64,000 bases of DNA, taken from positions 1,130,817 to 1,194,816 of the forward strand of contig CAJNOP010000040.1 in assembly GCA_905250075.1 (NCBI GenBank), given 5' to 3'. Numbering within the stretch: position 1 is the first letter of the stretch; every line of letters begins with the position of its first letter. The DNA comes from Rotaria sp. Silwood1 (Eukaryota > Rotifera > Eurotatoria > Philodinida > Philodinidae). The translations under genes were made by a program, and so were the position numbers. The notes beneath the pieces were generated by a model, which was not told the origin of the DNA, did no database searches, and was given only the letters and a program-made list of their open reading frames with translations. This document shows, piece after piece, positions 1 through 11,300 of this stretch.

Positions 1-2
1 TT

Positions 3-2288
3 TCATCAGCTCCATTCGTTCGCATCAACAAAATACGTAATTTTGAGAAAGAAAATGAAATTCTTTTTTCAACACACACCGTATTTCGCGTCCACCAAAT
101 AGAAGAAATGAAAGATAGCGGAATACCGTTGTGGCAAGTGAAGCTTACACTCATCACTGACAGTGACTATCAGCAACTCAATGCTCTTACCAATCAAATG
201 GGAGAGCAGATCATCGGAACAGGGTGGCTACGAATCGCTTACTTGCTATGGAAACTGGGTGAAAATGACAAGGCGGAACAATTGTGCAAGATGTTACTCG
301 AACATGTATCCAATGAGAATGATAGAGCAATTTGCTATAATCATCTCGGACTATTCAAAGATGATCAAGAAAAATACGATAAGGCTGCTGAGTTTTACGA
401 AAAAGCACTGAGTATCAAAGAAAAAATCCTTCCTCCTAACCATCCTGACTTGGCTACTTCCTATAACAATATTGGCTTGGTCTATAAAAATATGGGTGAG
501 TGCTCGAAAGCACTTTCATTTTATGGCAAATCACTTGGTATCTTGCAAAAATCTCTTCATCCGAACGGTCCCGATTTAGCTACTTCTTACACTAACATCG
601 GAGCAGTATACTATAGCAAGGGCGAGTACTCGAAAGCACTTTCATTTTACCAACAAGCACTCGATATCAACGAAAAAACTCTTCCTTCAAACCATCCTGA
701 TTTGGCTGCTTCCTACAATAACATCGGTTCGGTATATGCTAATATGCGCGACTATTCGAAAGCTCTTACGTTTTACACAAAAGTAATCGATATCTACGAA
801 AAAACTCTCCCACCAGATCATCCCTCCTTGGCTACATCTTACAACAACATCGGTGTAGTATATAAAATCATGGGCGAGTACTCTAAAGCGCTCTTATTTT
901 ATGAAAAATCACTTGAGATCAGAAAAAAAATTCTTCCACAGAATCATCACGACTTGGCTACTTCTTACAACAACATCGGGGGAGTGTATAATAACATGGG
1001 CGAGTACTCGAAAGCGCTTTCATCTCTTGAAAAAGCACTCGATATCTTCGAAAAAACTCTCCCTCCAAATCATTTTTTGTTGGCTCATTCGTACAACAAC
1101 ATCGGTTTGGTATATGATAACAGGGGGGAGTACTCAAAAGCACTTTCGTTTCACGAAAACGTAGTTGATATCTACGAAAAAACTCTTCCTCCAAACCATC
1201 CTGACTTGGCTATTTCTTACGATAACATGGGTTTGGTATATAAAAGCATGGGCGAGTACTCCAAAGCGCTTTCATTCTATGAAAAATCACTTAATGTCAA
1301 AGTAATAAATGTCCCGCCGAATCATCCTGACTTGACTACTTCCTACATCAACATCGCAGGGGTCTATGATAACATGGGCGAGTACTCGAAATCTCTTCCA
1401 TTTTACGAAAAATCGCTTGAAATCAAGGAAAAGACTCTGCCTCAAAACCATCCTGACTTAGTTACTTTTTACAAAAACATTGGTTCGGCGTATGTTAACA
1501 TGGGTGACTTCTCAAAAGCCCTTTCATTTTACACAAATATAATTGAAACCTACGAAAAAACTCAACCTTCAAATCTTCTCTTCTTAGCTACTTTCTACAG
1601 TAACATAGCAGAAGTATATAAAAACATGGGTGAGTATTCGAAAGCACTGTCGTTTTATGAAAAATCACTTAAGAACAGAGAACAAACTCTTCCTCCGAAT
1701 CATCCTGATTTAGCTACTTCATACAACAACATCGGAGACGTATACAATAACATCGGCGAGCACTCAAAAGCACTTTCTTTCTATGAGAAATCTCTTAATA
1801 TCAATGAAAAAGCTCTTTCTTCAAACCATCCTGACTTGATTGCTTCCTACAACAACATAGGCTCGATGTACTTTAACTTGGGAGAGTTCTCGAAAGCCCT
1901 TTCATTTTATACGAACGTAGTTAACATCTACGAAAAAACTCCTCCACCAAATTATCTCTCCTTAGCTACTGCCTACAACAACATTGGGTTGGTTTATAAA
2001 AATATGAGCGAGTACTCGAAAGCACTTTCATTTTATGAAAAATCACTCGATATCAGAGAAAAAGTTCTCCCGTTAAACCATCTCGACTTGGCTATTTCTT
2101 ACAACAACATTGCAGGAGTATATAATAATATGGGTGAGTACGCGAAATCACTGTCATTTCTGGAAAAAACAGTCGGTATTTTTGAAAAAATCCTGCCTCC
2201 GAATCATTTCTTGTTGGCTCAATCCTACAATAATATTGGTGCAGTGTATACAAACATGGGAGAATACTCGAAAGCACTTTCATTGTAA
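3..2288 (+). CDS. ART-domain C-terminus fused to kinesin-light-chain-type TPR array (5' partial)
   Basis: The frame is open from the left edge of the window, so the start lies outside. The first visible residues contain an E-N-E triplet (bases 51-59) followed by ILF and FRV. This matches the ExE-containing end of the mono-ADP-ribosyltransferase fold found in bdelloid ART-TPR proteins (known family pattern; only the tail is visible). After a linker come about 16 TPR units of 42 residues from roughly base 320 to the stop. Each unit has the NHPDLATSYNNIG / GEYSKALSFYEKSL pattern typical of kinesin light chain or NPHP3-type repeats. The stop falls within the last unit, after ALSL. The visible part has no intron. 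The likely role is NAD-dependent protein modification with TPR-mediated partner binding, probably cytoplasmic. That role is inferred from the family, and the catalytic R and S motifs are not in the window. Confidence 0.8.
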   Translation, partial: SSAPFVRINKIRNFEKENEILFSTHTVFRVHQIEEMKDSGIPLWQVKLTLITDSDYQQLNALTNQMGEQIIGTGWLRIAYLLWKLGENDKAEQLCKMLLEHVSNENDRAICYNHLGLFKDDQEKYDKAAEFYEKALSIKEKILPPNHPDLATSYNNIGLVYKNMGECSKALSFYGKSLGILQKSLHPNGPDLATSYTNIGAVYYSKGEYSKALSFYQQALDINEKTLPSNHPDLAASYNNIGSVYANMRDYSKALTFYTKVIDIYEKTLPPDHPSLATSYNNIGVVYKIMGEYSKALLFYEKSLEIRKKILPQNHHDLATSYNNIGGVYNNMGEYSKALSSLEKALDIFEKTLPPNHFLLAHSYNNIGLVYDNRGEYSKALSFHENVVDIYEKTLPPNHPDLAISYDNMGLVYKSMGEYSKALSFYEKSLNVKVINVPPNHPDLTTSYINIAGVYDNMGEYSKSLPFYEKSLEIKEKTLPQNHPDLVTFYKNIGSAYVNMGDFSKALSFYTNIIETYEKTQPSNLLFLATFYSNIAEVYKNMGEYSKALSFYEKSLKNREQTLPPNHPDLATSYNNIGDVYNNIGEHSKALSFYEKSLNINEKALSSNHPDLIASYNNIGSMYFNLGEFSKALSFYTNVVNIYEKTPPPNYLSLATAYNNIGLVYKNMSEYSKALSFYEKSLDIREKVLPLNHLDLAISYNNIAGVYNNMGEYAKSLSFLEKTVGIFEKILPPNHFLLAQSYNNIGAVYTNMGEYSKALSL

Positions 2289-2857
2289 GCAATAACTCCC
2301 ACTCAAACGCATCGGGATTTCATGCAGTGAAAAAGAAACACTGAACTTATGAGAGAGAAAATGTAATTGATTTTTCTTTTGCTTTAAGACAATAAGTTTC
2401 GTTCAGGTTTTGCTTACAATGATGGCCGATCATTTGCTTTTTCTTTAATATATTTCTATTCAACTCTGCACGCATGGCTAGAGAGATCCTGAATCTTGTT
2501 GGGATGATACAGTAAACAATGCTGCCAATAATCGAGCAAATATATAAATGTGTATGTCGTACATACGATATGACGACAAGAACATATATGTATAACAAAA
2601 GTTTCATCAAACATTCTCGTACATACTAACAGCATGGTAAAACTCTCTAGCAATGTCACAAGACGATCCAAGGGTGGGTGCAGATGTTCTTCTGGACCAC
2701 ATAACCATATCCACATTCCACCTGCACTCACACTCTTTTACCTATTGTTACATTTATCATTCGACTTACTAAGTCAAGCAGAAAAGAAAAATCATCGTAT
2801 TATCTTTCTTCTTATAATTAAGTGTTTCTTCATAAGAAAATTTTTATGACAATCTTG
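2289..2857. other. gene-free spacer after the TPR gene
   Basis: No convincing coding exon. The only structure I see is a G/T-rich hairpin around 2672-2730, where an arm reading GGGTGGGTGCAGATGT faces a C/A-rich counterpart. It is annotated separately with its relatives. Confidence 0.5.
2672..2730. repeat. G/T-rich imperfect hairpin (telomere-repeat-like family)
   Basis: The arm GGGTGGGTGCAGATGT is followed about 25 bases later by an imperfect complement containing ACATTCCACCTGCACTCACA. It resembles the hairpins at 50688-50786 and 53196-53252. Confidence 0.4.
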
Positions 2858-3925
2858 AGATAATCGTCAATCCGATTTTTCATTTCGATTCTTTTCTATA
2901 TTAAAGATCTCAGCTCAAGATTTTGTTAGCTTTATGATTGAATGTGGTGCAGATGTAAATAAAATAACCATATGCACCAGAGCTCCGAATGGGATGGGAC
3001 AATCTCATCTCATCCCATGGGACGAAATTTCTTTTAGCTAGGGACGATGGGATGTTTTCTTCTCTGTATCATGAAAAAATCCAAGCTTTTTTGGTTGAAA
3101 TATGGTTTCAGTCAGTACTTTATGCTAGTACTGAATAATACAATTTACTATATTCTGATTGTTGATCTTATTTCTTCAAAACAAATACTTTCGTTACTGG
3201 TTTTTTTTCTATTATTGTTCATAAAAAATGTTTCGATCTATTTTCCACGTGCATAAAAAGACCTAAAACTGTTTTGACAAAGTTCTATATTCTATAATAG
3301 CGTATATTCTTAAAAGACTGTCGCGTAGCTACTGACTGCATGAATAAAAAAGCACTTTAATGAAAGAGCTTCTTAAATCTAAAAGGCAGATTCTTTTATT
3401 AAGTCTAAAATGATTTGATAAAAATCAGGATCCATTCGAATATACGTATATATGATTAGTATACAAATTTAATATCAAATAAACTGATCTAAACATACAC
3501 GTATGGAGGGAGCTACGGTAATTGAATGAAGTAGCCACAGATATCGGCTCTAAATTTTCAGAAAGTCTTTTTATAATATGATTTGTCCCATGGCATCCCA
3601 TGGCATGGGATGGGACGAAAATTTTTTATAGCTTGAAACAATGGGATGGGATTGAACAAAACGAGTTATCCTATAGGATGAAGAATTCGTTCCATCCCAT
3701 CCTATTCGAAGCTCTGATACGCACTGGTCACAGATCTTTACATCGTACTACTGTTACTTCATATGTCAATTGTGCTGTATCCATCATCAACATACTCATC
3801 AAGGCCAGTTCACATACAGATTCTCTCAACATTTACGTTTATCGACCTGAACTACTAGCAGAATCAGTCGCAATCAAAGACATCATCATGAGTCTAAATG
3901 AATACATTTGCTCAAATGTCTATGT
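2858..3925 (+). pseudogene. ankyrin-repeat-like gene fragment interrupted by a MITE
   Basis: A reading frame open from about 2858 ends at 2977 in an ankyrin-like segment (IECGADVNKIT). The same frame resumes at 3725 with TGHRSLHRTTVTSYVNC and ILIKA, which fits the next ankyrin helix pair. Removing the 739-bp element at 2978-3716 together with one copy of its 8-bp target duplication joins the two halves in frame. A GTAAGC donor-like site follows near 3922, so the fragment may have been an internal exon. I see no start codon, no upstream exons and no further downstream exons. It is therefore either a relic or part of a gene disabled by the insertion. Ankyrin arrays are protein-binding modules; no specific function can be assigned. 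Confidence 0.6.
2978..3716. mobile_element. hAT-like non-autonomous DNA transposon (MITE), 739 bp
   Basis: The left end starts CAGAGCTCCGAATGGGATGG. The right end, read on the opposite strand, starts CAGAGCTTCGAATAGGATGG. The ends are flanked by ATATGCAC (2970-2977) and ATACGCAC (3717-3724), an 8-bp target duplication with one mismatch. Terminal CAGAG repeats and 8-bp duplications are hallmarks of the hAT superfamily (known). The interior has no transposase frame. It carries several GGGATGGGACGAA-like motifs in both orientations near the ends (for example 3021 and 3610), a possible subterminal transposase-binding array. Confidence 0.72.
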
Positions 3926-3935
3926 AAGCATTTGA

Positions 3936-5316
3936 TTATTTCAACAATATTATCTTATGAATCATATTTTTCCCGAAATTTAATTAGTTTCACAAATATG
4001 CATCAGGGTAAATAAATTGTTATGGCACGTACATAGAACGTGTCACAAAACATATTCGTCAAAAGCCTTATTGAGATACGTTTGTTCTTTGTATACTTAT
4101 ACATGCTGTAAAACACAGGTTCCTGTTTTCTTTCGTTCTATCATACATATCCTTATATTGTTTTCTTGGTTTGTTCTATTACTCTCTCTCTTTCTTGTAC
4201 GTGATAAGTAAAGTATTTTCCCAATAGTTTTATGTTATCTATTCGCATATTTCAGCTCTCCTCTAACATTTGATATGTATATATAGAGTTGTTCTTCCTA
4301 TCAAGAGGCATATATAGACTGATGAAACTGAATAAAGTAGTACCATATGCGCGACAAAGTATATTATATCTAACAGAAATTTAAAAAAATATGTTTCATG
4401 ACGTTAAATGAAATGTGTGCATGTAGTTGATGATCTTTTTGCCACATATATCAATATCTAACAACTTTTTCATCCTTGTTTCGTAAGTAAAATCTGATGA
4501 ATCTATACATTTTAGAGAAATATAGATATAGATTTGATTGATAGCAAGGCTCACATCTATATTCTCTAATGAGTTTTTTGTTAGAAGGAAGTTTAGATCA
4601 TGATAATTGCTGTACATTTTTTCTTCACTAAAACAAATATTTATCTTGTTCCATAATAAATCTTTTTCTCAACACCAGTGATAAATCAAGCAAACGTTTT
4701 TTATACAAAAATAAACACTCGTATTTTATTGTTCTGTTCATCTCAATATAAATCACCTCGTTTTGTTTGTAATTCAAAAACATTTTCAAGACTTTTAAAA
4801 TGAAACAAAAGAAACTCGTTTTTTCTTAGATAAATGGAAGATTTCTCTGGAACATGAGTGGAAATAAATGTTGGAGTAGATAAAGCAAACCTTGAACCCA
4901 TTCACGTTCATTGGATAGACCGTGATAGCTACCTTGTTGAGGATATAAATAACAAGCTATGTCATGTTTCACCGTATAATTCGGCAATAATTAGATAAAA
5001 ACTAACTTATCTATATTCATCTATAAGATTTTATCTATTATTTTAACATAGAAAAAAGAAAAAACTGTTTTGAGGTTAAAGTTCTTCAGCAAAAGATATG
5101 TTATTCGTGACCGTTGCCATCTAAATATCAATAATATGAAGCAAAAGGTTGTCATTTTGTTTTTTTATCAGTACTGTTATCAGCTCTTCAATACTGAATA
5201 ATTACCACAGATGTCATATATATTCTATGTTGTTTTGTACCTTAGAAACATTTTCATTTGTTTTTTTCATCAAGTATTTACTTGTATTGTTCTAGTATAT
5301 AATATTCGACCCAAAA
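3936..5316. other. AT-rich spacer, probable upstream region of the WSC/lectin gene
   Basis: No coding exon found. A polypyrimidine run followed by TAG near 5295 sits about 20 bases before the ATG at 5317. This could be a 3' splice site for a 5'UTR intron or for spliced-leader addition, which is known in bdelloids; that use is an inference. No core promoter could be fixed. Confidence 0.4.
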
Positions 5317-8300
5317 ATGATATATCTTTTGATTATATTTTTAATGGTAAGTTCAGTTTATGGTTCATATCACTATGTTGGTTGTTATAAACAAGTATTT
5401 TACAATAATTATTTCATCAGTTCTTATATGGAACCAACATTATGTTTTCTTTTATGTGATACACCGATTATTTATATACAAGACAGATTTTGCCGATGTT
5501 CAGGTGGCGGTCTTATGGATTATAATCGACAGATAGATGAACTTTGTCGGATACCATGTAGAAAGCCAGGTAATCGTCAAGTGAAAACAGTTCAAACATG
5601 CGGAGGTACACAAACATATTCAGTTTATGCTGAAGAAAAATTTTATACTCAGCATGCTCATTTATTCAACTTTCGTATTCAATTTAAATCATGTGAATTA
5701 TGGAATACTTCACGTAATTATGATGCATTACAAATTAAAATTGATAAATCATCTGTTAAATCTCCGTTGAATAAATTGGAACGATGTGCTGCTGCATGTC
5801 TTGATCAAAATACTACGACCAAATCCATAGGTAGAAAAATATATCAAGAACTAATAATCATCGAATAGTTTTCTCATATTCCTAAGAAATCAAATTCTTT
5901 TTAATCATTACTATCTATACTTGTATTTCAACAGCGTTAAATATCGTTAATAGTTCGTCTTAAAAGAGTGTTCATAATGGAACTGAGAAACCAATGAAAA
6001 TTTCAATTTTTGATTTTTAATATTTTTAGCGTATTCTGATGCATTATAGTTAAGTTAGCTAAGAGCCATTTCAGAGCGCCATCAACTTTCCATAAAAGAA
6101 AAATAGTCAAAAGTTTTCATTGTTTGGTCTTCTAGTCCAATATAAGTCAGAGTCGTCATAGTTTATTAATTAAAAATGATCAATTTTTGATAGTATAGCT
6201 GCTGTTACTAGTAGTTTATGACACTCGAATATCTCAGAATAGGTTTTATATATAAATTGTAACTTCTGATTCTGTTCAAAATTTAAAACAATCTTAAAAA
6301 AAGTTGAACTTACAGTCGCATCTTGTCAATGAAGAACGATAAAATCAATCATTTTAACCTCATAAATTGTGATATGGTTGACTTATTTTGAAATAGAAAA
6401 ACCCAGTAAACACGATTTTCGACTATTTTGTCGATAGGAAGTGGATGGTGTTCCAAAGTGTATATTGCCTCACTTTACTATAGTACCAATCTCGGAATGA
6501 GCGAAACATTTTGATCAGTGCCTTTGTTCTCTTATGGACGCTCTCTCAAAAGTCTCGACTGTGTAACTGAGAGATCGTTCTCAAAATAGAACAGCATTTT
6601 GTGGAAAACTCGTCTGAGTACTGTGAACTACTTGAAAAGATTTCATGATATCGTGTAATTTGTTTTTCACATTCATCTAAAGTGAGAACCAGAGAGTGTG
6701 AGGGTCTTGCTATTAGTATTTCTAATTTCGTAACAGAGATCATCACAGAACAGGGCAAAAATTTGTCCCGTACCTATGAAAAAATCAGTCTATTCGAATT
6801 TTTTTTTATTGAGAATCAATTGATGTGGTACTATTTAAGTTTTCTTTTAATCAAATTATATACTGTTCAATTTGGTTTAATCGAGTGACATTGATTATCA
6901 AAAAAACTATAATAAAAAGAAAAATAAATCTATTCGTATTAGAGTGTTTTTTCTAGTATAGAATCTGTTATTGTTCAACATCTAGTTGCTAACAGCGTCT
7001 AGTATTGAAGAAAAGCTAAAATTCAGATTAAAATCGATTATTGTCGGACTGACAATTGATTAAAATGCCTCTATTTTAATCTGTCTATAATCAGATTTTC
7101 AACTTTACGGAGAGATATCATTTGATTTTGAACTATTTATTACTCTATTTTTTAGTGATTATCGAATATAAATCAACGATAGCTAATTATGAGAGATTGA
7201 TTTGAATGGATTAAAGTTTATTAATTAATTAAACTATAGTGGAAAAAGTTTACAATTATATTAAATATATTTATTTGCATGAAAAATTAAATTAAAATCA
7301 AATTTACATAGTGCCATCTTAATTAAATGCTTGACCAAAAAGTATTTCAGAAAATGTTTTCAATAATTCTTAAATTTATTTCAGATCAAAAGAGAAAGCC
7401 ACTTCTGGAAGAATAATATAAATTTTCGTCATATAAAAAGTCACTACTTTTTTTTATAATTCGTGAGAGTGATTGAAACATGAGTTTAAGTTACTGACAC
7501 TTTCATTTACACGTTAAATTGTTAATTAGCTTCATATCCTGATGCATACACCAATCGACGATCTTGCCCTATTCTTTCCAGGTTCTTGTTTTTCTTGGTT
7601 TTCAGACAAGATTCTTTTTCCATTCCTTCTATACAAGATTCTTGCCTGAAAAAACTGATCTTGCCTTTCTGACAAGATTCGTGTAGACCGAATCTTGGCT
7701 GGTGAGGCAAGAAGTTCTTCTCCAGACAAGATTCTTGTATTCTTGCTTTCTTGTCTGATTCTTGCTTTTCTTGAATTCTTGTCTGATTCTTATTTTTCTT
7801 GATGTTCTTGCCTGATTCTTTTTTTCTAAGATTCTTGTCTGTTTCTTATTTCTTGTGTTTCTTGCCTGATTCTGGTCACATTAAAAAAGCCTTTTGTAGG
7901 TTCTTATTACTCTTTTTTCATATCGTTTTATTATAAGCTTTGCACACTATGTACAACAAATGTAAAAAAAAACAAAAATACTTTTAATTTCACATGTTGT
8001 TAAAGCAGTTTCAGTTTTTAATACAAAAAAAAACAAAATTTTAATTATCAAAAAAAAATACTTATTTTTTCAAACTTCATCATCGTTGTGTGTTGAGCTA
8101 GCTCGATTAAAATAAGTTATTTACAATTTGTTCAACTAGTAAATGATGTAGAGATAATTGAGTACGATGATGTTGATCTTTTTTCTTAGCACGCCATCGA
8201 CGTTGTTTATCCGTATGTGGTGATGACTAAAAAAGATAGTATTTTAATCAAAAAGATATAAAGTGCATATAGATATTACCTATACTACCAAGAACATTAT

Positions 8301-11300
8301 CAAACAATAATTTTTTGATGAAATCAATATTTCCTTCGTCCATTAAAAAAACACTTTTGTGGATAATGAAAGAAAATCTAAAAAAAATAAAATAGAAAGA
8401 TGTGGATTGCTAAAATATCGAAATGTGTTTAATAAGTGTAAGTTTTCTGAAAACAATGGAAAAAAAGATATCATATATTCCACTATTTTCTCGATATCGA
8501 ATGGAAACTTTTTCTATACATCCAATTGAAATAATGAATAAATAACGTTCAGACATTGCCTTTATATATTTGATCATACAAAGACGACATCACGTGCTGT
8601 TGATCTTGAAAAGCTGGCAAGAATCTTTTTCTTTTCTATCATAAGAATCTTGTCTGAATACTAAGAAATTTAAAATATCTTATATTTCTTTCCAGTTTCT
8701 GTTTTTTCATAATTTTCAGACAAGATTCTTTTGATCTTGAATTTCAGACAAGATTCTTTATCTTTTCTTTTAACAAGAATCTTGTCTGAACGTTAAATAT
8801 ATCTTGAATATCTTATAATTCTTGCCTGATTCTTTTATTTCTGATTAATCAGACGAGATTCTTGTCATCTTGAAATTCAGACAAGATTCTTTTTACTTTC
8901 CTGTCGAAAAGAATCTTGCCTGAATACAGGAATCTTGTCTGAAAGTAAAGAAAAACAAGAACCTGGAAAGAATAGGGCAAGATCGTCGATTAGTGATACT
9001 AAATTGAAATAAGGCATTCTTTTGAAGTGACATGCATAAAAAAATTTGATAACAATCAAATTTTTATTTCTGAAGATTTCAAATCTTGTAATGGACATAG
9101 CTAATATAGAAGTCCTGCTCTATGACGCTTTCTGTTTCTTAATTCTTTGAAATGAATCTTTCATGTAATAATAGCATTTCATTTATCATTATATTGAACA
9201 GTCAATAATAGTATTCGATTGCTAAAGATGATTACCAACGTTTGCTTTATTTTTAATTATAATATGCATACAAAAACTAAAGAAAACCAATTTCATATCT
9301 AAAAATTAAAGAAATATGAAAATTAATTTTTAGCTTTCAATGGTGATAACGATCGATGTTTATGTATAATGCCTGGAAGCTTAAATCTAGATACTAATGG
9401 TGTACTTGATTTAACAATTTTACCAAATACTGGTTGTGATCGTTATTGTGATAATATAATGAATGATTCGACAGTTGAACATAAATTTAAATGTGGTTCA
9501 TTAAAAGATTCACGTACATGGACTATATATGATTTAAATGCTACATGTCCAATTGATTCTATTTATATAAACGAATTAAAAAAATGTATATCTAAATATA
9601 AAGGAGTTTCGAGTTTATGCCCATCACCATCAATGAATTATATTTATAATGGAAATCTATCGTGGAATATATTTCTAAAAATTATTGGAAAATTAAATTT
9701 AACTAAATCTATTGTTTCAATTGATTTTGATGATTATGTGACTATTGATCCTACATGGCTATGCCCAACAACTACCAATACAATAAATTCAAATCTTTCT
9801 AATAGGAATTTCAATACATATTACGTATTAGATAACGGTTGCTTACGTGTACGTTCCCACTCTTTAGATTCACATATATTATTAAATCGTTTATGCATAA
9901 CAAATCCTATAAATGAAGATTCATTATCATATGATACTAGCGATTATTCAATTCATTTATTGGATCTTAATACATACACGGATGTTTGTCCACCACAATG
10001 GTTTGATATAAACACAGAGTGTTATCGGATATCGGATTACCGTAAGACAATTCAAGAAGCAAGAAATAGTTGTATTTATTTGACAGAAGATGTAAAGAAG
10101 TATATTAAACAACTAGAAGTAACATCAAGTTCGTTTGCTGATGATCGTGATGATAGGGAAAAGATAGCACAACATAAACTTATGAATTTGCTGATTGATG
10201 CCCTGCAAGGTGAAATTGTACAGTATGAATCACAATGGCAAGTTCGTCTTGGCTTCTTTCTTCTTGATACAAGTAAATTTTCTGAAAAGAATCTTATATT
10301 TTTTTTCAAGTAGTCATCCTTCGCTTAGAAAATCCTATTGATTGATTAGTAAAATAAGTAGTAGATAAGTGAGATTATATAAGATACGAGCAAACACCTT
10401 AAATAATAAAATTTGAGAGATTCAGTTCCGTTGCTCTATTATATATTTGTTCACACTATTGTTTGTATGTCACTACGAGAACAACTATGAGTGTTTACTG
10501 TATTTTAATGGCGATCAGGAGATAGTCAACTATTAAGCCAAGAATACCATTCGCAAGTTCATTATGCTTAAATCAGCAATGTTTCATCCATACGACCGAT
10601 TATCGTCACTATAGCCAACATTAGGGTAAATGGCCTATCGATATTTTTTCTTTGCCATGGATCAACCAGAGTTTTATTCAAAGATTATTCCGAATTGAAA
10701 GTAAATATTGGATTGAAAAATAACTATATTAGAACATAAGTACATTTAGTCTTATTGATCCTCTACGAATTTGCTAAACAAATTGTTTGTAGATATGAAT
10801 ATTTGAAAAAATTCTTATTAGAATTCAAATTCAAAGTTTAGAGTGCTATATCTTTTAAAAAGATACACGAATGTTGCATTTAGTGGTCTCTGGAAACTCT
10901 CAATCTTAGAATAAAAGATCCAAACATAAAAGTAAAGCTTCAAACAGAAAAGGAAGAGTTTCGTGGTAAAAAAAAAGCGAATAATGAGAACAGCTATGAT
11001 CTGACAACTATAGATTATGAAACAAAGATTTCTAGTGTTGCATAAAACCTAATGAGGAAGAATATACTATAGATGATTTTTTTTTAACGTTAACTAAAAT
11101 AATTCTTTTTTAGATGCATCAAATACAGAACCAGACTTTGAATCATTTCGCTCATTTGTTAAAGGTTTTCCATCACTAGTGTCTGATGTTGATGTTGATC
11201 TCTCATCTATAAATGAAATACAAATGATTAATTCAAATGACAATAAGAACTCAAGTATACAAGATGATTCATGTTTAGTTTGGAAACGTTCAATAATCGA

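Noticed and set aside
958..1194. Antisense and out-of-frame open frames within the TPR, CPLANE1-like and TRIM-like coding regions.
   Set aside because: Shadows of biased coding repeats in other frames; none has independent support.
8097..8345. Two minus-strand coding-like scraps inside the CACTA-like element, separated by a 53-bp intron-like gap.
   Set aside because: Joining them by GT/AG phase gives an early stop (about 28 codons), and no transposase motif is visible. Not reported as a gene.
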